Source of the DNA: Datisca glomerata
Taxonomy: Eukaryota; Streptophyta; Magnoliopsida; Cucurbitales; Datiscaceae
Reading direction: 5' to 3'
DNA length: 64,000 nt
Assembly (NCBI GenBank): GCA_003255025.1
Contig: QANY01008651.1
Span: forward strand, 372,001-436,000
Below are positions 47,041 through 58,180 of this stretch, one piece after another. Position 1 is the first letter of the stretch; every line of letters starts with the position of its first letter. The notes beneath the pieces are model-generated. The model searched no databases and had not been told where the DNA came from. It was given only the letters and a program-made list of their open reading frames with translations. The position numbers were made by a program, and so were the translations under genes.

Positions 47041-49072
47041 GTGTCAACTTGCTACTCCTAGAAAATGAAGCACGAATCATGTTCTTGCACGTTTTTCGAT
47101 TGTGACCTACTTGACCACAACGACTACATTTCACACTTAGCCTAGTTTCACATATAGATGAAATACGTTACTTCTTTGGTCTCCCAGATGAACGTCTCAC
47201 ATCTGGAGGTAGTATCTTGAATTGTCCTTCATCCTGAATAGGTAACAGGCTCCAATTTTCTAATGGGTGAACGATGCCTTTATAGGTGAAAAATAATCAC
47301 TAACATATGAATATGAACTCAAGTTACGATTGTAAAAGATAGCACACGCATGTGCACATGGGATATGATCCAAATCCCACCTTTGACATGAACATGTACA
47401 AAGTAGTAAAAAAAGTAGTCGGATGAACCAACCTAAAAAGTAGTAAAAAAAGTTACAAATAATCATTATGTTAAATAAAACCATATAACGACTAAGTAAA
47501 GTACATGACAAATACCGACATAGTTCGAGCAACGATATACTTGTCCCTCAAATGATCCTCAGCCCATGGTGTAAGCTTCATTTTCAAAGAAGATGTCACC
47601 GTTCTACGCTCGTTAAACCATCTCAAACACATCTGATGTATAAATTCCAATAACCGTATAATAGGAAGTTCACGTGCTTCAACTAAAATATTGTTAATAC
47701 TTTCAAAGATTTTTGAGGTGAGCATATTATACTGCTTACTAGAAAAATAAGCTTGTGCCCATCTATGAAATCCAATTCCCTCCAAATAAGAATGAATACG
47801 TGGAGATATTTTGTCCAAACTCCTCATGTGACGCTCAAAGTTAGTCATAAGATAAGCCTTAGCACATCATAAAAAATTGGATCAACGCTATTCGAAAACT
47901 TAAATATAGTCTTTATATTTTGACATAGATGGAACATGCATGCTCCATGATGAGCATCGCGAAAAACAATACTAATGGACTTAGAAATACTAGTGTGCCG
48001 ATCAGACACAATAACTAAATCAACATCTCCAACATAAGAATGCAACTTATGCATGAATCATATCCACGAATCACAATCTCTAAGTCCATTATAACGAATG
48101 CTAGTGGAAAAATTTGGCTTTTACTATCTAAAAAACAAGCAGTTAACAAAATATCCACATACTTGACCTTTAAAAAGGTGTTGTCAACCCATCTAAGGAC
48201 GCGGCATTAAACATATAAAGATATTTGAACCTCCCATCAGAAGTCACAACATAAGCAGTAACAGAACTTGAAAGATATGAAGAAAAATGAAATAATTGTA
48301 ACTAAACTATATACTGACAGTAACAAATTAACTGAGCATAAGGAATTATATCATACCAGGGTTAGTTTCATGCAATGCTACAAAAATGAAGGAATTACAG
48401 CATATGATTCTTCAGGAAACCCTAAAACAGAATCCATAGAAATTTCTCTTCCCCTCAAAGCTGTATGATAACTAACATGAACACCATGTTTAGCACGCAT
48501 GTGGTCAACAATCTCCTTTGGACGACTCTTTTGTAAGCAACCAGCCTTATCATTTCCTCCAAACACTCACTGATCACGATAGCACTAGCTTACCTATGGT
48601 CACTTTGTATAATATCTAATGAACAAGAGTGTTCACTAATATACTTTCTGACCATCCACAAAACACTATGCCTATACCTCGAAGCACGAAAAATACAAAC
48701 CATAAGAGTCATAAACACATATTGCCACAAAACGTTCACAATTCGACTTCTTCATCTTAAATTGAAAGTTATTTTTTAACGCAACCACTTGAATTTCTTA
48801 CTTCAACTCTACCTTACTACCAAACAAATCTCCCTCCCTAACATGAAAATCAGTTGGAGCATTCTCAACATCAACAATCTCAAAGAAACGATAATCAGAC
48901 AGTTGATCAACAAGTGCATTATGAGCAGTAGAAACAACATGGTCGACCATAGAACACTTGACATTGCCCATACTTGAAATTTGTAAAGTTTGACCAATCT
49001 CGACAACGAAGGTACAATAGACACTTTTTGTAAAGGTAATAAATCATATCCAATAAGTTTCGGTTTCACCAT
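47041..49072 (-). pseudogene. Mutator-like (MULE) transposase pseudogene
   Basis: Reading the minus strand from 49072: an N-terminal region (NAPTDFHVREGDLFGSK, then NNFQFKMKKSNCERFVAICV), the segment KSRPKEIVDHMRAKHGVHVS with RGREISMDSVLGFPEESYAV (48566-48378), the MULE catalytic-domain part DVDLVIVSDRHTSISKSI and DAHHGACMFHLCQNIKT (48054-47845), KISPRIHSYLEGIGFHRWAQ and WFNERRTVTSSLKMKLTPWA (47848-47492), a SWIM zinc finger (CSCQRWDLDHIPCAHACA, near 47390-47330), and a C-terminal CCHC-type knuckle near 47150-47080 ending in RKTCKNMIRASF-type sequence. This is the plant MuDR transposase order. Frameshifts and stops, and a gap in the middle of the catalytic domain, make it non-functional. Confidence 0.85.
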
Positions 49073-49077
49073 TATGC

Positions 49078-49480
49078 ACCACCATTTTGCTGTGGCGTTC
49101 CAGGTGCTGTGAGTTGAGATATGATGTCATACTCTAGCAGGTAATCCTTGAATTCTAAATCCAAGTATTCACCACCTCGATCTGATCGAAGTATTTTTAA
49201 TGATTTACCTAATTGCTTTTCAGCTTCAGCTTGAAGTCCTTCAACTTTCCAAAAGTCTCAGAATTTCTATGCATTGGGTAAGTATAACCATATCTTGAGT
49301 AATCGTCAATAGAAGTGATGAAATATCCATACTCACATCTAGCTTGTATATTGATCGGTCGACAAACATCACTATGTACTAGCTCAAGTGGTTCCTTGAC
49401 TCTTTGGCCCCTTTTAATGAAAAATCTCTTGGTCATTTTACCCTTTAGACAAAATTCACAAACAAGAAGAGTTCAGACTG
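49078..49480 (-). pseudogene. copia integrase core, truncated
   Basis: CEFCLKGKM (zinc-binding part) is followed by LELVHSDVCRPINIQARCEY, FITSIDDYSRYGYTYPM and, beyond a stop at 49209, ILRSDRGGEYLDLEFKDYLL. The three catalytic acidic residues (HSD, IDDYS, RGGEY) are present. The sequence ends at TAPGTPQQNG at about 49083. Confidence 0.82.
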
Positions 49481-49859
49481 TTAGTTCTCGCAAAGCACCA
49501 TACTTTGGTAACATGTTTAATCTATCCAGATTAATACATCATAACCTAAGATACCATAGATACGTGTTATCATCGCCATGAGGAAGTCTTTATCGTTTGT
49601 TACTTTTACGATTTGCTACTTTAAATAATTCAGAATTATTTAACGCGCGTTCAGTCAGTTTAAGCATATACAGTCCATTCGATACTTTAGTAGCGACAAA
49701 TATTGAATCCATTTTATGAAATAATTAATTCATTATTAATTAAAAAACTTTAAATAATTGTTCATGCAAAAGAGACAGAGAAATCAAATTTCTAAAAAAT
49801 CCAAGAATATAATAAACATCGTTCAAAACTAAATAATTAATTTCAAAATTAAAGCGGAC

Positions 49860-50961
49860 TTATCACAATGCTTTTGCTGACATGGTGCACCACTGCCAAC
49901 TCTCATAATGACCTCTCCATTAGCCATCTCCCTTGACGAATCAGGCATCTACAAAGAAGAACATACATGGTTAGTAGCTCCTGAATCCAATATCTAGGAT
50001 GAAAAATCATATTTCACTAAACAAGTTTCATGTACAAGTAAATCATATTTACCTTTCTTTTTCAGCTCGAAGAGATACTTGCTACAGTTTCTCTTCTAAT
50101 GACCTTGAACCCCACAATGGAAACATTTTCCCTTGGGCTTGTTGTCGTTCTTGTTCTTCTTGGCTTTCGGTGATGTCTTGGTTTTCTTCCCTCTCTTGTT
50201 CTTAACTTTGCCCTTACCATTGATCATCTTCCTCTTGTTACTTTTAACAACAGTGGAAGCCGGTTTTTGCTCGCCAATATTTGCCTCGCCCTCTTTGGAC
50301 ATACTCATATTGAGTGACTTAAAAGTCTGTAGTTCATTTAATAATTGGGTCATGTTAAACTGTAACTTGTTCATAACATAGTTGGTGGTGAACGTAAAAA
50401 AATAGGTGTGAACGATTCAAGTATAATGCTGACTTGAGTTCATTCATCAATAGTCTCCCCATGTACTTCTGCCTCATGCATTACGTTGATCATGTTCAAA
50501 ACATGTTCACTCACAGAAGTACATTTCTTCATCTTGGTCATCATGTAGCTCCTAGTAGCCTCATGACAACTTTGATCAAACTACTGCCCAAATACCGCCT
50601 GTAGAGATTCCATAATCTCATAGACAGTCTCCATGTTATCATACTTGGTTCTTAGAACATCATTCATGCTCACAAGCATGTACCAGTTCGCTTTGTTGTT
50701 GGATTGAATCCAAGCATCAAACTTGTCCTTGACAGTCTTAGGGGTATTGGTAGCAAACTCCTCAAGACATTTCCCAATAAGAACAATTTTGTGGTTCGCA
50801 CAAATTAGCATCAAGTTTAAATTTGATTTCCATCTTATGAAATTATCACCATTCAATTTGTCAATTGTAAGTAAAGCATTAATATGGTTGCCCATGGTAA
50901 ACATAATAATAACTGAAAAATAAAACATACGTAATTTAATATAATTGAAATAAATATCCAA
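49860..50961 (-). pseudogene. copia gag and protease region
   Basis: Gag starts near 50961 or at the internal Met MGNHINALLTIDKLNGDNFI (about 50898), then WKSNLNLMLICANHKIVLIG and SLQAVFGQ before a stop at 50581. A second open piece at 50374-50096 ends with a basic stretch and the zinc knuckle KCFHCGVQGH, where a TAG stop follows the His before KRNC. The protease active site reads ILDSGATNHVCSS near 49990-49950. Two in-frame stops and a gap make it non-functional. Confidence 0.82.
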
Positions 50962-52883
50962 AGTTCATAAAGTAAACGTGATGTATGAATGCAACATATT
51001 AAACACATAAGTTTAGCATTGACTAATCCACAATAAAACAACCTAACAATTAATGTGTTGCCATAGGGTCAATCAAATTAATCTTAGACTGTCTATGAGA
51101 CATTCTCATCCTTATTAATTAAAACTTAAAATATCTCATATTTTCTCGTTTAAAAATAAGGTATTGCGAATTTGGTCAAGTCACAATTATCAACTCAAAG
51201 TTTAATTATGACTTTGTGAGTGTAACCCAATTATTTCAGATTTCATGACTTGATTTAGAATATGTCACCTTATGGTCGGTCAAAATTAAACTACATCACT
51301 TAGTCCTATCTTCTTAAGAAGTCCAATCTTGATATTGATACAGCTCGAAACCTTCCTTATGGGGACGGAAACAAAGTCATCTCGAGACTCTCACTATACC
51401 TCGCAATGTTGTACTAATAATAGAGACCATAGGTTACATTGACACATCAACCTTCTACCACTCACTATTTTTAGATAATGTGTTTCTATTTTAACTAATC
51501 AATTAATTACAAATTGATTACTAGTTAAAAATATAACCCTATGAATGTCAAATTAATAGTTAATCCAATCTAATTGGTCTAAATTCATTTAACCTTCTAA
51601 AGAGCCTAAGTCAAAATTAGGTGAACTTAAAATAACTAATTAATTACATTCATCAAACTTTAATAAAACTCTTTTAATAAAGTTAGTTATCCTAAATGTT
51701 ACTATAACCTTTAGAGTTGTGTGATTATCAAATTTCAACTAATTAAAACCTAGCAGTTTACATGTAATTGATTTTTCAAAGCAATCCATATAAACTTATT
51801 AGGAAATCCATAATCAATCATGTTTCTACTAATGAGATGTACGATCAAGCAAAATTGTGTGGGGTTTCATGTATGTCATATGAACGACTAATGCATGATC
51901 GTGTCATCAATCATATCAATAAATATTTATTTAATAATTAAATAAACTATAACTAGATGACTATAGGGTATTTCTAAATTACAACCATTGAAAATTAGAA
52001 TTAAAATTACAAAGAGGACTTCATGAGTACATATTTCCAAAATAGTTTATTCTCTACCAGAGGTTCATCTTCATAATCTTCAAGTTTTGAACAAAACCCT
52101 TTTAATTAGAATAAACTATTTTTCCTAATTAAATAATCTCTATAATTATCTTTTAGAAATATTGAATTTGATTGGCCAAAAAAATTTAATGACTTATCAA
52201 ATTTGGGTCAAATCCAAGCAGTTAATTAATTTTAATTCGCATAAAACTAAAATTAAAATTAATTGTAAAATTACATTAATTTTAAAATTTAAAAGATAAA
52301 AGATAGAGATAGGGTTTTCGTAAAACATTGCAGGGATAGGGTAACACAGCATCAGGGTTTCTGTGAAACTTCCCTGGCAATGACAACAATTGTCATCGAC
52401 GATAGGACTCCCCCATTGCCGCCCATATCCACCGTTGTCGACCACCACTAGTGGTCCAACCACCGGTGACTTTCACGGCAGTGCCGCCGCAGGCGAGACT
52501 GTCGACAACATCATGAACGCCAATTTTTCACTGGAGGCACCAACGTCAAAAATCCAATTTTCAGTGCCGGTGCAGGAATTCCCTAAGAATTCCAGTTTTG
52601 GATTTTTCTCCTCGTTTGTCTAATGCGTTCTTCGTCTCTCGCGATCAGGATTTTAAATATAATATTTAAAATATAATTACAAAAATTTCTATGTCCCAAA
52701 ACAGCTTACACGAGATCTAAGAAAAAATAAAGAATAAAGTCTAACTCAATAGTCAGCATACAATTAACAATCCATAATGAACCATACATTCAAAAAACAA
52801 ACCATCCATTCATTCATACATATCAAAATATATTGTGAACAATGTAACAACACCCACATAGTATTTAATATACAAATATATAA
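50962..52883 (-). other. copia 5' leader, non-coding
   Basis: About 1.9 kb between primer site and gag. It includes a GC-rich patch at 52380-52600 with short frames on both strands that I do not consider genes; the rest is AT-rich. Confidence 0.5.
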
Positions 52884-52900
52884 TGACTGCTATGATACCA
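52884..52900 (-). promoter_or_regulatory. copia tRNA primer binding site
   Basis: The minus strand reads TGGTATCATAGCAGTCA, one mismatch from the initiator-tRNA-Met complement TGGTATCAGAGC used by most plant copia elements. Confidence 0.8.
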
Positions 52901-52902
52901 AT

Positions 52903-54218
52903 TGAAAACGCGGCGCTCGCACGGCGGAAGAGTGGAGATTTTAAAAATTTATAAAAAAAGAATCTTTTTCGTTAAAAGAACATAAACGCGACGCAATAGT
53001 TTCTAAAATAAAATTTTTTATTGAAAACTTTTTTCAATCGGATCCTTGTATATTTATATATGAAATCGAAGCATACATGGATATAGGAATATATACTGCT
53101 TTGTGTCTAATTAAGCGTCCTAGCAAACCAATGAACTTCCGTTCCCACGAATAACGAACTTCGAGATCCACACCAAGATCTTCCAAGTCAATCTTCAAAT
53201 ACACTAGAATGTGTGTGGGCATGTAAAATATAACAATAACACTTTTATGTCTCTAGATGTACTCAATACATGAGATCTAAAGATTTTCGGAGAGTGAATA
53301 TTTTTGTGAGACTAATCTCTAAGAGAATAAAAGATTATTCTCACAGAGCTTTTTTATTAACTTTTAATCTCAGAGTTTTTCATCCTGATAATAACTGTGT
53401 TGTTAGCACGCTTAATCAACATTGAGGCCAATAGAATTATATATATATATATATATTTCTAGGCACCCTAGATTTTTAGGGATATAAATAAAATAATAAT
53501 TAATCATAAAATTGTCATTACAATGGAACCCACTACAAATGTGCATAACTGCAGTGCTACACAACGCTGCAATTCACGGCACTACTGTAGTGCCACACGA
53601 CATTACAGTAGCCCACATCAATTTGTGATTCTCAATCAGTGATTGACATGTGGCAGTCCAACATGCCGAGTGATAATTTTTACAAATTAATTAATTATTT
53701 TAATCAGATAAATATCTAGATATCAGTTAATTCAAAATTAACTTATCTTGTTATCTCTATCAACTAGTTTATCTGTTAGCTCATAAATAATAGATGTAGT
53801 TGATTCAAATTTAGAATTATTATCTAATAATAATTTAATATTATCTAATTTCACAAATTAGATATATTATCTCACTTATCGATAATTAAAAAATTAATCG
53901 ATATAATTATTCATATATAATTTCTGAGAATTAATATAAATAATTTAATTAATTAATCACACATAATTAGCTCATCATTATATACTTGCCCCAGAAATAT
54001 TTCCTTTTACAAGTTAGTCTTTTTCTCATGTCCTGAAATATTAACACCATAAACTGTGTAGTACAAATGTGTTTTCTGAATCATGGACATATGATACTAA
54101 GCTCCAATAAATCAGATTATTAATTAAATAATTTTATTTATTAATTTCATTATTACTCCTCTATAAATATGAAATTGCACTCTTAGATATTATAAAATAT
54201 ATTTATAGAGTATTCTCA
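52903..54218 (-). repeat. copia 5' LTR
   Basis: The inner edge is fixed by the primer site; the LTR ends in CA two bases before it. The outer edge is proposed at TGAGAATACTC (minus strand, 54218), where the flanking frame of 54507 also stops making sense. It contains a (TA)n run at 53436-53457 and the palindrome at 53578-53594. The second LTR is not in the window, so the outer edge is inferred. Confidence 0.55.
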
Positions 54219-54507
54219 TGTAATCCACTAATATAATCAATTGTAGAGGGAGGTTAACCATGATATCCACTATGTCCGATTTCACAAAAGTCTTAGGCAG
54301 AGGCCTTTTGACATCCCTTTTAATTTTAGTAGCCCAACTCTTAACAAAGAACACATTTTTCACAGGAGAATGGGGTTTCAAAGGTTTTAAAGGAGTAGTA
54401 GAAACCTCCTCAACAACATCAGAAAGTATACTTCCATAAACCTTATTAATAGCCGGTAGACTAGACGTTTCACCAACACATGAGTTGACACCTAAATTAG
54501 GAGACAA
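54190..54507 (-). other. open frame of unknown origin, cut by the copia LTR
   Basis: A 105-codon frame on the minus strand includes VEEVSTTPLKPLKPHSPVKN and VKSWATKIKRDVKRPLPKTF. It may be a fragment of a transposon ORF1-type protein, but I do not recognise the family. The last ~9 codons lie beyond the proposed LTR edge. Confidence 0.25.
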
Positions 54508-54992
54508 AGAGTTCTCCTCACTTTAGACTTATACAGATTCCTCAACTACTATCTCTAGAGATGGCCACTTTCATATTTATTAAATGGCAAATGAGAAAAA
54601 TACAGTTTTTAAGGGTGAGTTAAATAAATGGCCCTTAAGTTTTGTTTTTTCCCTAAAAAATGGCCATTTTTTAGATTTTGACTTTGAACTACTGGTGATT
54701 TGCAAGCGATTTTTTAAATATTTTTCTTTATTTTTTATTGTCCGACCATTTACGTAACTCCTTAAAAACCATACATTTCTTTTCTTTCCCTTTATTAAAT
54801 TTTTTTTAAAATGGTCATATTATGGAAACAACATGCAAATTTGACCCTTCAAAAATATTATATGCAAATATAGTCCTTTAGTTAATATTATATAATGGGT
54901 GAAAACACCAAATTTAAAAAATAACATTGTTATATCTAAAAGAAATTAACCAATGCAAAATTTTAAAAGGGTCATTCTTGCATTATAAAAAG
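54508..54992. other. intergenic DNA, no gene seen
   Basis: AT-rich, nothing recognised. Confidence 0.5.
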
Positions 54993-55525
54993 GGTTAAGA
55001 TCCTTAAGCCCCCCGTGCACTTTGACCTAAAATCACTTTACTCTCCTAAATTTTAACATCTCCCTTATTGGTCCCTAAAGTTTCTCCATCCATCACAAAA
55101 CCTCATAACCCGAAATAGTAGACTTATGTCATGCGTCGTGCACGTGATAAAAAACCCCATTATACCTCTCCCTTCATGGATGAAAGAACTGCAAATACTT
55201 TGACCTAAAATCACTTTACCCTCCTAAATTTTTACCTCTTCCCGTTGGTCCATAAAGTAGACTTATGTCACGTGATAAAAATCATCATTAAACAATATCA
55301 AACCAAATATTGTTTAATGTGTCACATGTCATACACATTATAAAAAATCTCCATTATACCTCTATCTTCATCGAGTCCTTATGCGAACATTGCTATGTTG
55401 GTATTTTGTTGAAGGATATTGCAAGCATTTTGTAAAGGATATGCTATGTAGGTATTTTGTAAAGGATTGAAAAATGAGGTACAAACTTTCTGGTGAAATT
55501 CCAGTTTAATAAATTAAAACGACCC

Positions 55526-55632
55526 CACATGTTGGATGCTAGACCATTGGTGCACGGCCTTCAATCCACTTTCTTCCTCCTTTACGACCTAGGTTCAATT
55601 CCCATTCCGTGCAATTTTTTTTTACTTTTCTA
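55526..55632 (+). mobile_element. possible tRNA-derived SINE-like segment
   Basis: GGTTCAATTCC at 55592-55602 fits the RNA polymerase III B box (GGTTCRANNCC). About 45 bases upstream TGCTAGACCATTGGTGC could be a decayed A box, and a T-rich run follows. It could also be a tRNA-like relic; no cloverleaf was reconstructed. Confidence 0.3.
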
Positions 55633-55644
55633 TGAAAAAATAAT

Positions 55645-55860
55645 TTTAAGGATTTAATGAGACAATTAAATGGATATTTATGCTTAGAATGTTTTATTAT
55701 ACAAAATAAATATTTAATAAATAAAAATCTAGTATCTTAAAGATAATTTTTTTTATTTTAATGATTTATTAAACAACTAAATGGACATTTTGTTTTACAA
55801 TGTTTATTATAAAAAATAAATATTTGATAAATAAAATCTAGTATAAAAAAGATAACTAAT
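55645..55860. repeat. ~110 bp tandem duplication
   Basis: Two diverged units share GGATTTAATGA/AATGATTTATTAAACAA, CAACTAAATGGACATTT and AAATAAATATTTRATAAATA, ending in AATCTAGTAT...AAAGATAA. Confidence 0.7.
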
Positions 55861-56450
55861 GAATTTTAATGTGAGTAATGTATTAGTGTTAAATAGAAAT
55901 TATTTTTGTGGTATGAAATTAAGTCATGATTCAATTTTTCTTACATATATTTTTTATAATATTATTTATTATGTCCAATGATTTTTTTTTGAAATGGAAT
56001 AATGGAAAGCCAAAATATTCATATTATTTTTTTAGAAAATCGAAATGGTCAATGAAACATATTTGAGTACAATGGAAAGAATAGCCTAGTTTATTCATAA
56101 AGGTGAAAAATAAAGATAAGTCATGAAAACTGAAACCGAACCTTTAAGAGATGAAATCCGAAGTTGTATCTGGAGGAAAATTTGTCAAATTTTTGATAAA
56201 TTAATGAAAATGGAGAAACAATTGTGAGTGAATTTGGATGAAAAAATCATGGGTATGGGTAACCAACGTATAAGGTTAAAGATAATGGTAAAATTGAAAA
56301 AAAAATAGGCTTCTGAATTAACATTCATTTGACGGCCCGAGAGGTTTTGTAATTGTTTGAGAAACTTTAGGGATTAGTAGGAAAAATATTAAAATTTAGG
56401 GGGTAAAATGATTTTGTGTCAAAGTGTAGGGGTATTCTATGATATTAACT

Positions 56451-57455
56451 ATTTTAAAAATATAAGAGTAATTCTTACATGTAAACTTTAAAAGAGACTA
56501 TCCACTGCAATTTCAATTATTTTTAAAATGTCAAAGTGCCCTCTCTTATTTAGCCCAGGAGAGTATTTATGTGAATTTTTTGTGCGTTTGTGGATTGGCT
56601 CAACTAAAGGGAAAACATCAAGAATAGACTTCTTTAAGAAAAAAAATAGTCACCCCAAATCTGAAAAAGAAAATTTTCAACGCCACGAAACAAGCCTCTC
56701 GCACCCCAATGAAATTTGGCACAATATTCAGAAAATTTATATACTATATAATCTATATATAAAATATACATGTAATATATTTTATATGTATGGTTTATAT
56801 TATATAATTAATTGACAACTGGAAGCAATTTTCCGCGGGTTGCTTCAAAAAAAACTTTAGCCCACAAATTTTATTCTAAGATGCGTGTAATAGTTATTTC
56901 TTATATTATTTTTATATTTATGACTATTTTTTATGATTTTTATAGCATAACTAATTTGTGATCTTTACTAGGGTGATCATTAAGAATAAGTCATTTCTAA
57001 GAAAAAAATAAAAATTGGCCAAGGATGAAAAAAATAAAAAATAGTCATCCAAATTTTAAAAAAAATTCACGTAAAAAATCATCTCCCACGCGCACCAGTT
57101 AAGTTTTGTATTTATGTCCGCAAAGTTTATATAATATATATTGTATATATTAAATATATTATAAAAATTACACAAGTATATAAATATATACTGTACATAT
57201 TATATAGACTGACGAAATCGGAGCAACGGTGCACGTACGCGCTAGGCTCTCTCTCCGTGCGTGAGTCTATTTTTCTTAAAAATCATGTTTGGAGGCTATT
57301 TTTAATATTTTTAATATTTATAATTATTTTATAATTTGTTTCAAAAATTAGCTATTTATTAAGATTACTATTATTTTATAATTTGTTTCAAAAATTAGCT
57401 ATTTATTAAGATTACTATCATTAATACTCAACTAATTGTATGATTATGACAAAGT
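56451..57455. other. AT-rich spacer; 47 bp tandem duplication at 57324-57417
   Basis: The 95-codon frame at 56528-56815 degenerates into AT-rich residues and resembles no family. At 57324-57370 and 57371-57417 a 47 bp unit containing ATAATTTGTTTCAAAAATTA is duplicated almost exactly. Confidence 0.6.
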
Positions 57456-57461
57456 ACGAAA

Positions 57462-57658
57462 GGCCCATAAATAACCAAAACCAAGCCCATAGGAGAGAAT
57501 TGAAAAACCACCTTTGTCCTTCCGAGGACGAGCATTTAAATTTACCATTGCCTGCTATTCGAAGGCCAAAATCGACATTTGACTGAAACTATTTGCAAAG
57601 CCCTAGATTTGAATTATATCGTTTTCTCCTCTTCAATTTCGTTCCATTGAAACCCTAG
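57462..57658 (+). promoter_or_regulatory. RPL12 promoter with site II and telo-box motifs
   Basis: GGCCCAT at 57462-57468 and AGCCCAT at 57484-57490 are site II elements (TGGGCY on the minus strand). AAACCCTAG at 57650-57658 is a telo-box, 22 bases before the start codon. This pair of motifs is the established signature of plant ribosomal-protein and proliferation-linked promoters. No TATA box is obvious, as is common for such genes. Confidence 0.8.
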
Positions 57659-57679
57659 CTATCTTTCACCTCAGTGACA

Positions 57680-58180
57680 ATGCCGCCGAAGTTCGATCCT
57701 TCTCAGGTCGTTGACGTTTACGTCCGAGTCACTGGAGGTGAGGTTGGTGCGGCGAGTTCTCTCGCTCCGAAGATCGGTCCTCTCGGTCTCTCCCCCAAAA
57801 AGATTGGAGAGGACATTGCCAAAGAGACTGCCAAGGACTGGAAGGGACTTCGAGTGACAGTTAAGCTCACAGTGCAGAATCGTCAGGCTAAGGTCTCGGT
57901 GGTACCATCGGCGGCTGCTCTGGTCATTAAGGCCCTGAAGGAGCCAGAACGGGATAGGAAGAAGACCAAGAACATCAAACACAACGGTAACATCTCTCTA
58001 GATGATGTAATCGAGATTGCGAAGGTCATGCGGCCAAGGTCGATGGCCAAAGAATTGTCTGGGTGCGTTAAGGAGATATTAGGCACCTGCGTCTCGGTTG
58101 GATGTACCGTCGACGGGAAAGACCCCAAGGACTTGCAGCAGGAGATTTCTGATGGCGATGTCGAGATCCCTCTGGACTGA
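57680..58180 (+). CDS. RPL12: 60S ribosomal protein L12 (uL11)
   Basis: This complete, intronless frame of 166 codons encodes cytosolic large-subunit protein L12, which sits at the base of the ribosomal stalk on 28S rRNA and helps recruit translation factors. It begins [20 protein letters not shown]. The N-terminal domain carries [18 protein letters not shown] (the proline-rich factor-site segment of the L11 family), and the C-terminal RNA-binding domain has [20 protein letters not shown] and [20 protein letters not shown]. Length and ends match the eukaryotic family. The ATG at 57680 is preferred over an in-frame upstream GTG at 57674. GC content and codon use are clearly higher than in surrounding DNA. 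Nothing suggests loss of function. Confidence 0.98.
   Translation: MPPKFDPSQVVDVYVRVTGGEVGAASSLAPKIGPLGLSPKKIGEDIAKETAKDWKGLRVTVKLTVQNRQAKVSVVPSAAALVIKALKEPERDRKKTKNIKHNGNISLDDVIEIAKVMRPRSMAKELSGCVKEILGTCVSVGCTVDGKDPKDLQQEISDGDVEIPLD

Larger units (their letters stand above)
49078..54218 (-). mobile_element. truncated Ty1/copia LTR retrotransposon
   Basis: On the minus strand: a 5' LTR (about 54218-52903), primer site TGGTATCATAGC at 52900-52889, leader, gag, protease and integrase core. The element stops abruptly at 49078-49083 right after GTPQQNG of integrase, so reverse transcriptase, RNase H and the 3' LTR are missing. The break abuts the MULE transposase N-terminus. Confidence 0.85.
54993..56450. 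mobile_element. ~1.46 kb DNA-transposon-like element with ~120 bp terminal inverted repeats
   Basis: The left end (54993-55113, GGTTAAGATCCTTAAGCCCC, then CACTTTGACCTAAAATCA) is mirrored in reverse complement at 56330-56450 (ending TCAAAGTGTAGGGGTATTC). The repeats are diverged but align across about 120 bases, including CCCTAAAGTTTCTC and ACAAAACCTC. Part of the left repeat is repeated directly at 55198-55275. There is no transposase frame. Long inverted repeats suggest a non-autonomous Mutator-like element; I could not fix the target duplication. Confidence 0.6.

Noticed and set aside
52390..52623. 77-codon frame in a GC-rich patch of the copia leader, with an opposing frame at 52197-52463
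   Set aside because: Both strands are open because the patch is GC-rich; no family resemblance, and the position is the non-coding leader between primer site and gag.
57883..58128. Minus-strand frames across RPL12 (also 57671-57982)
   Set aside because: Antisense shadows of the well-supported RPL12 gene, whose codon bias opens the opposite strand.
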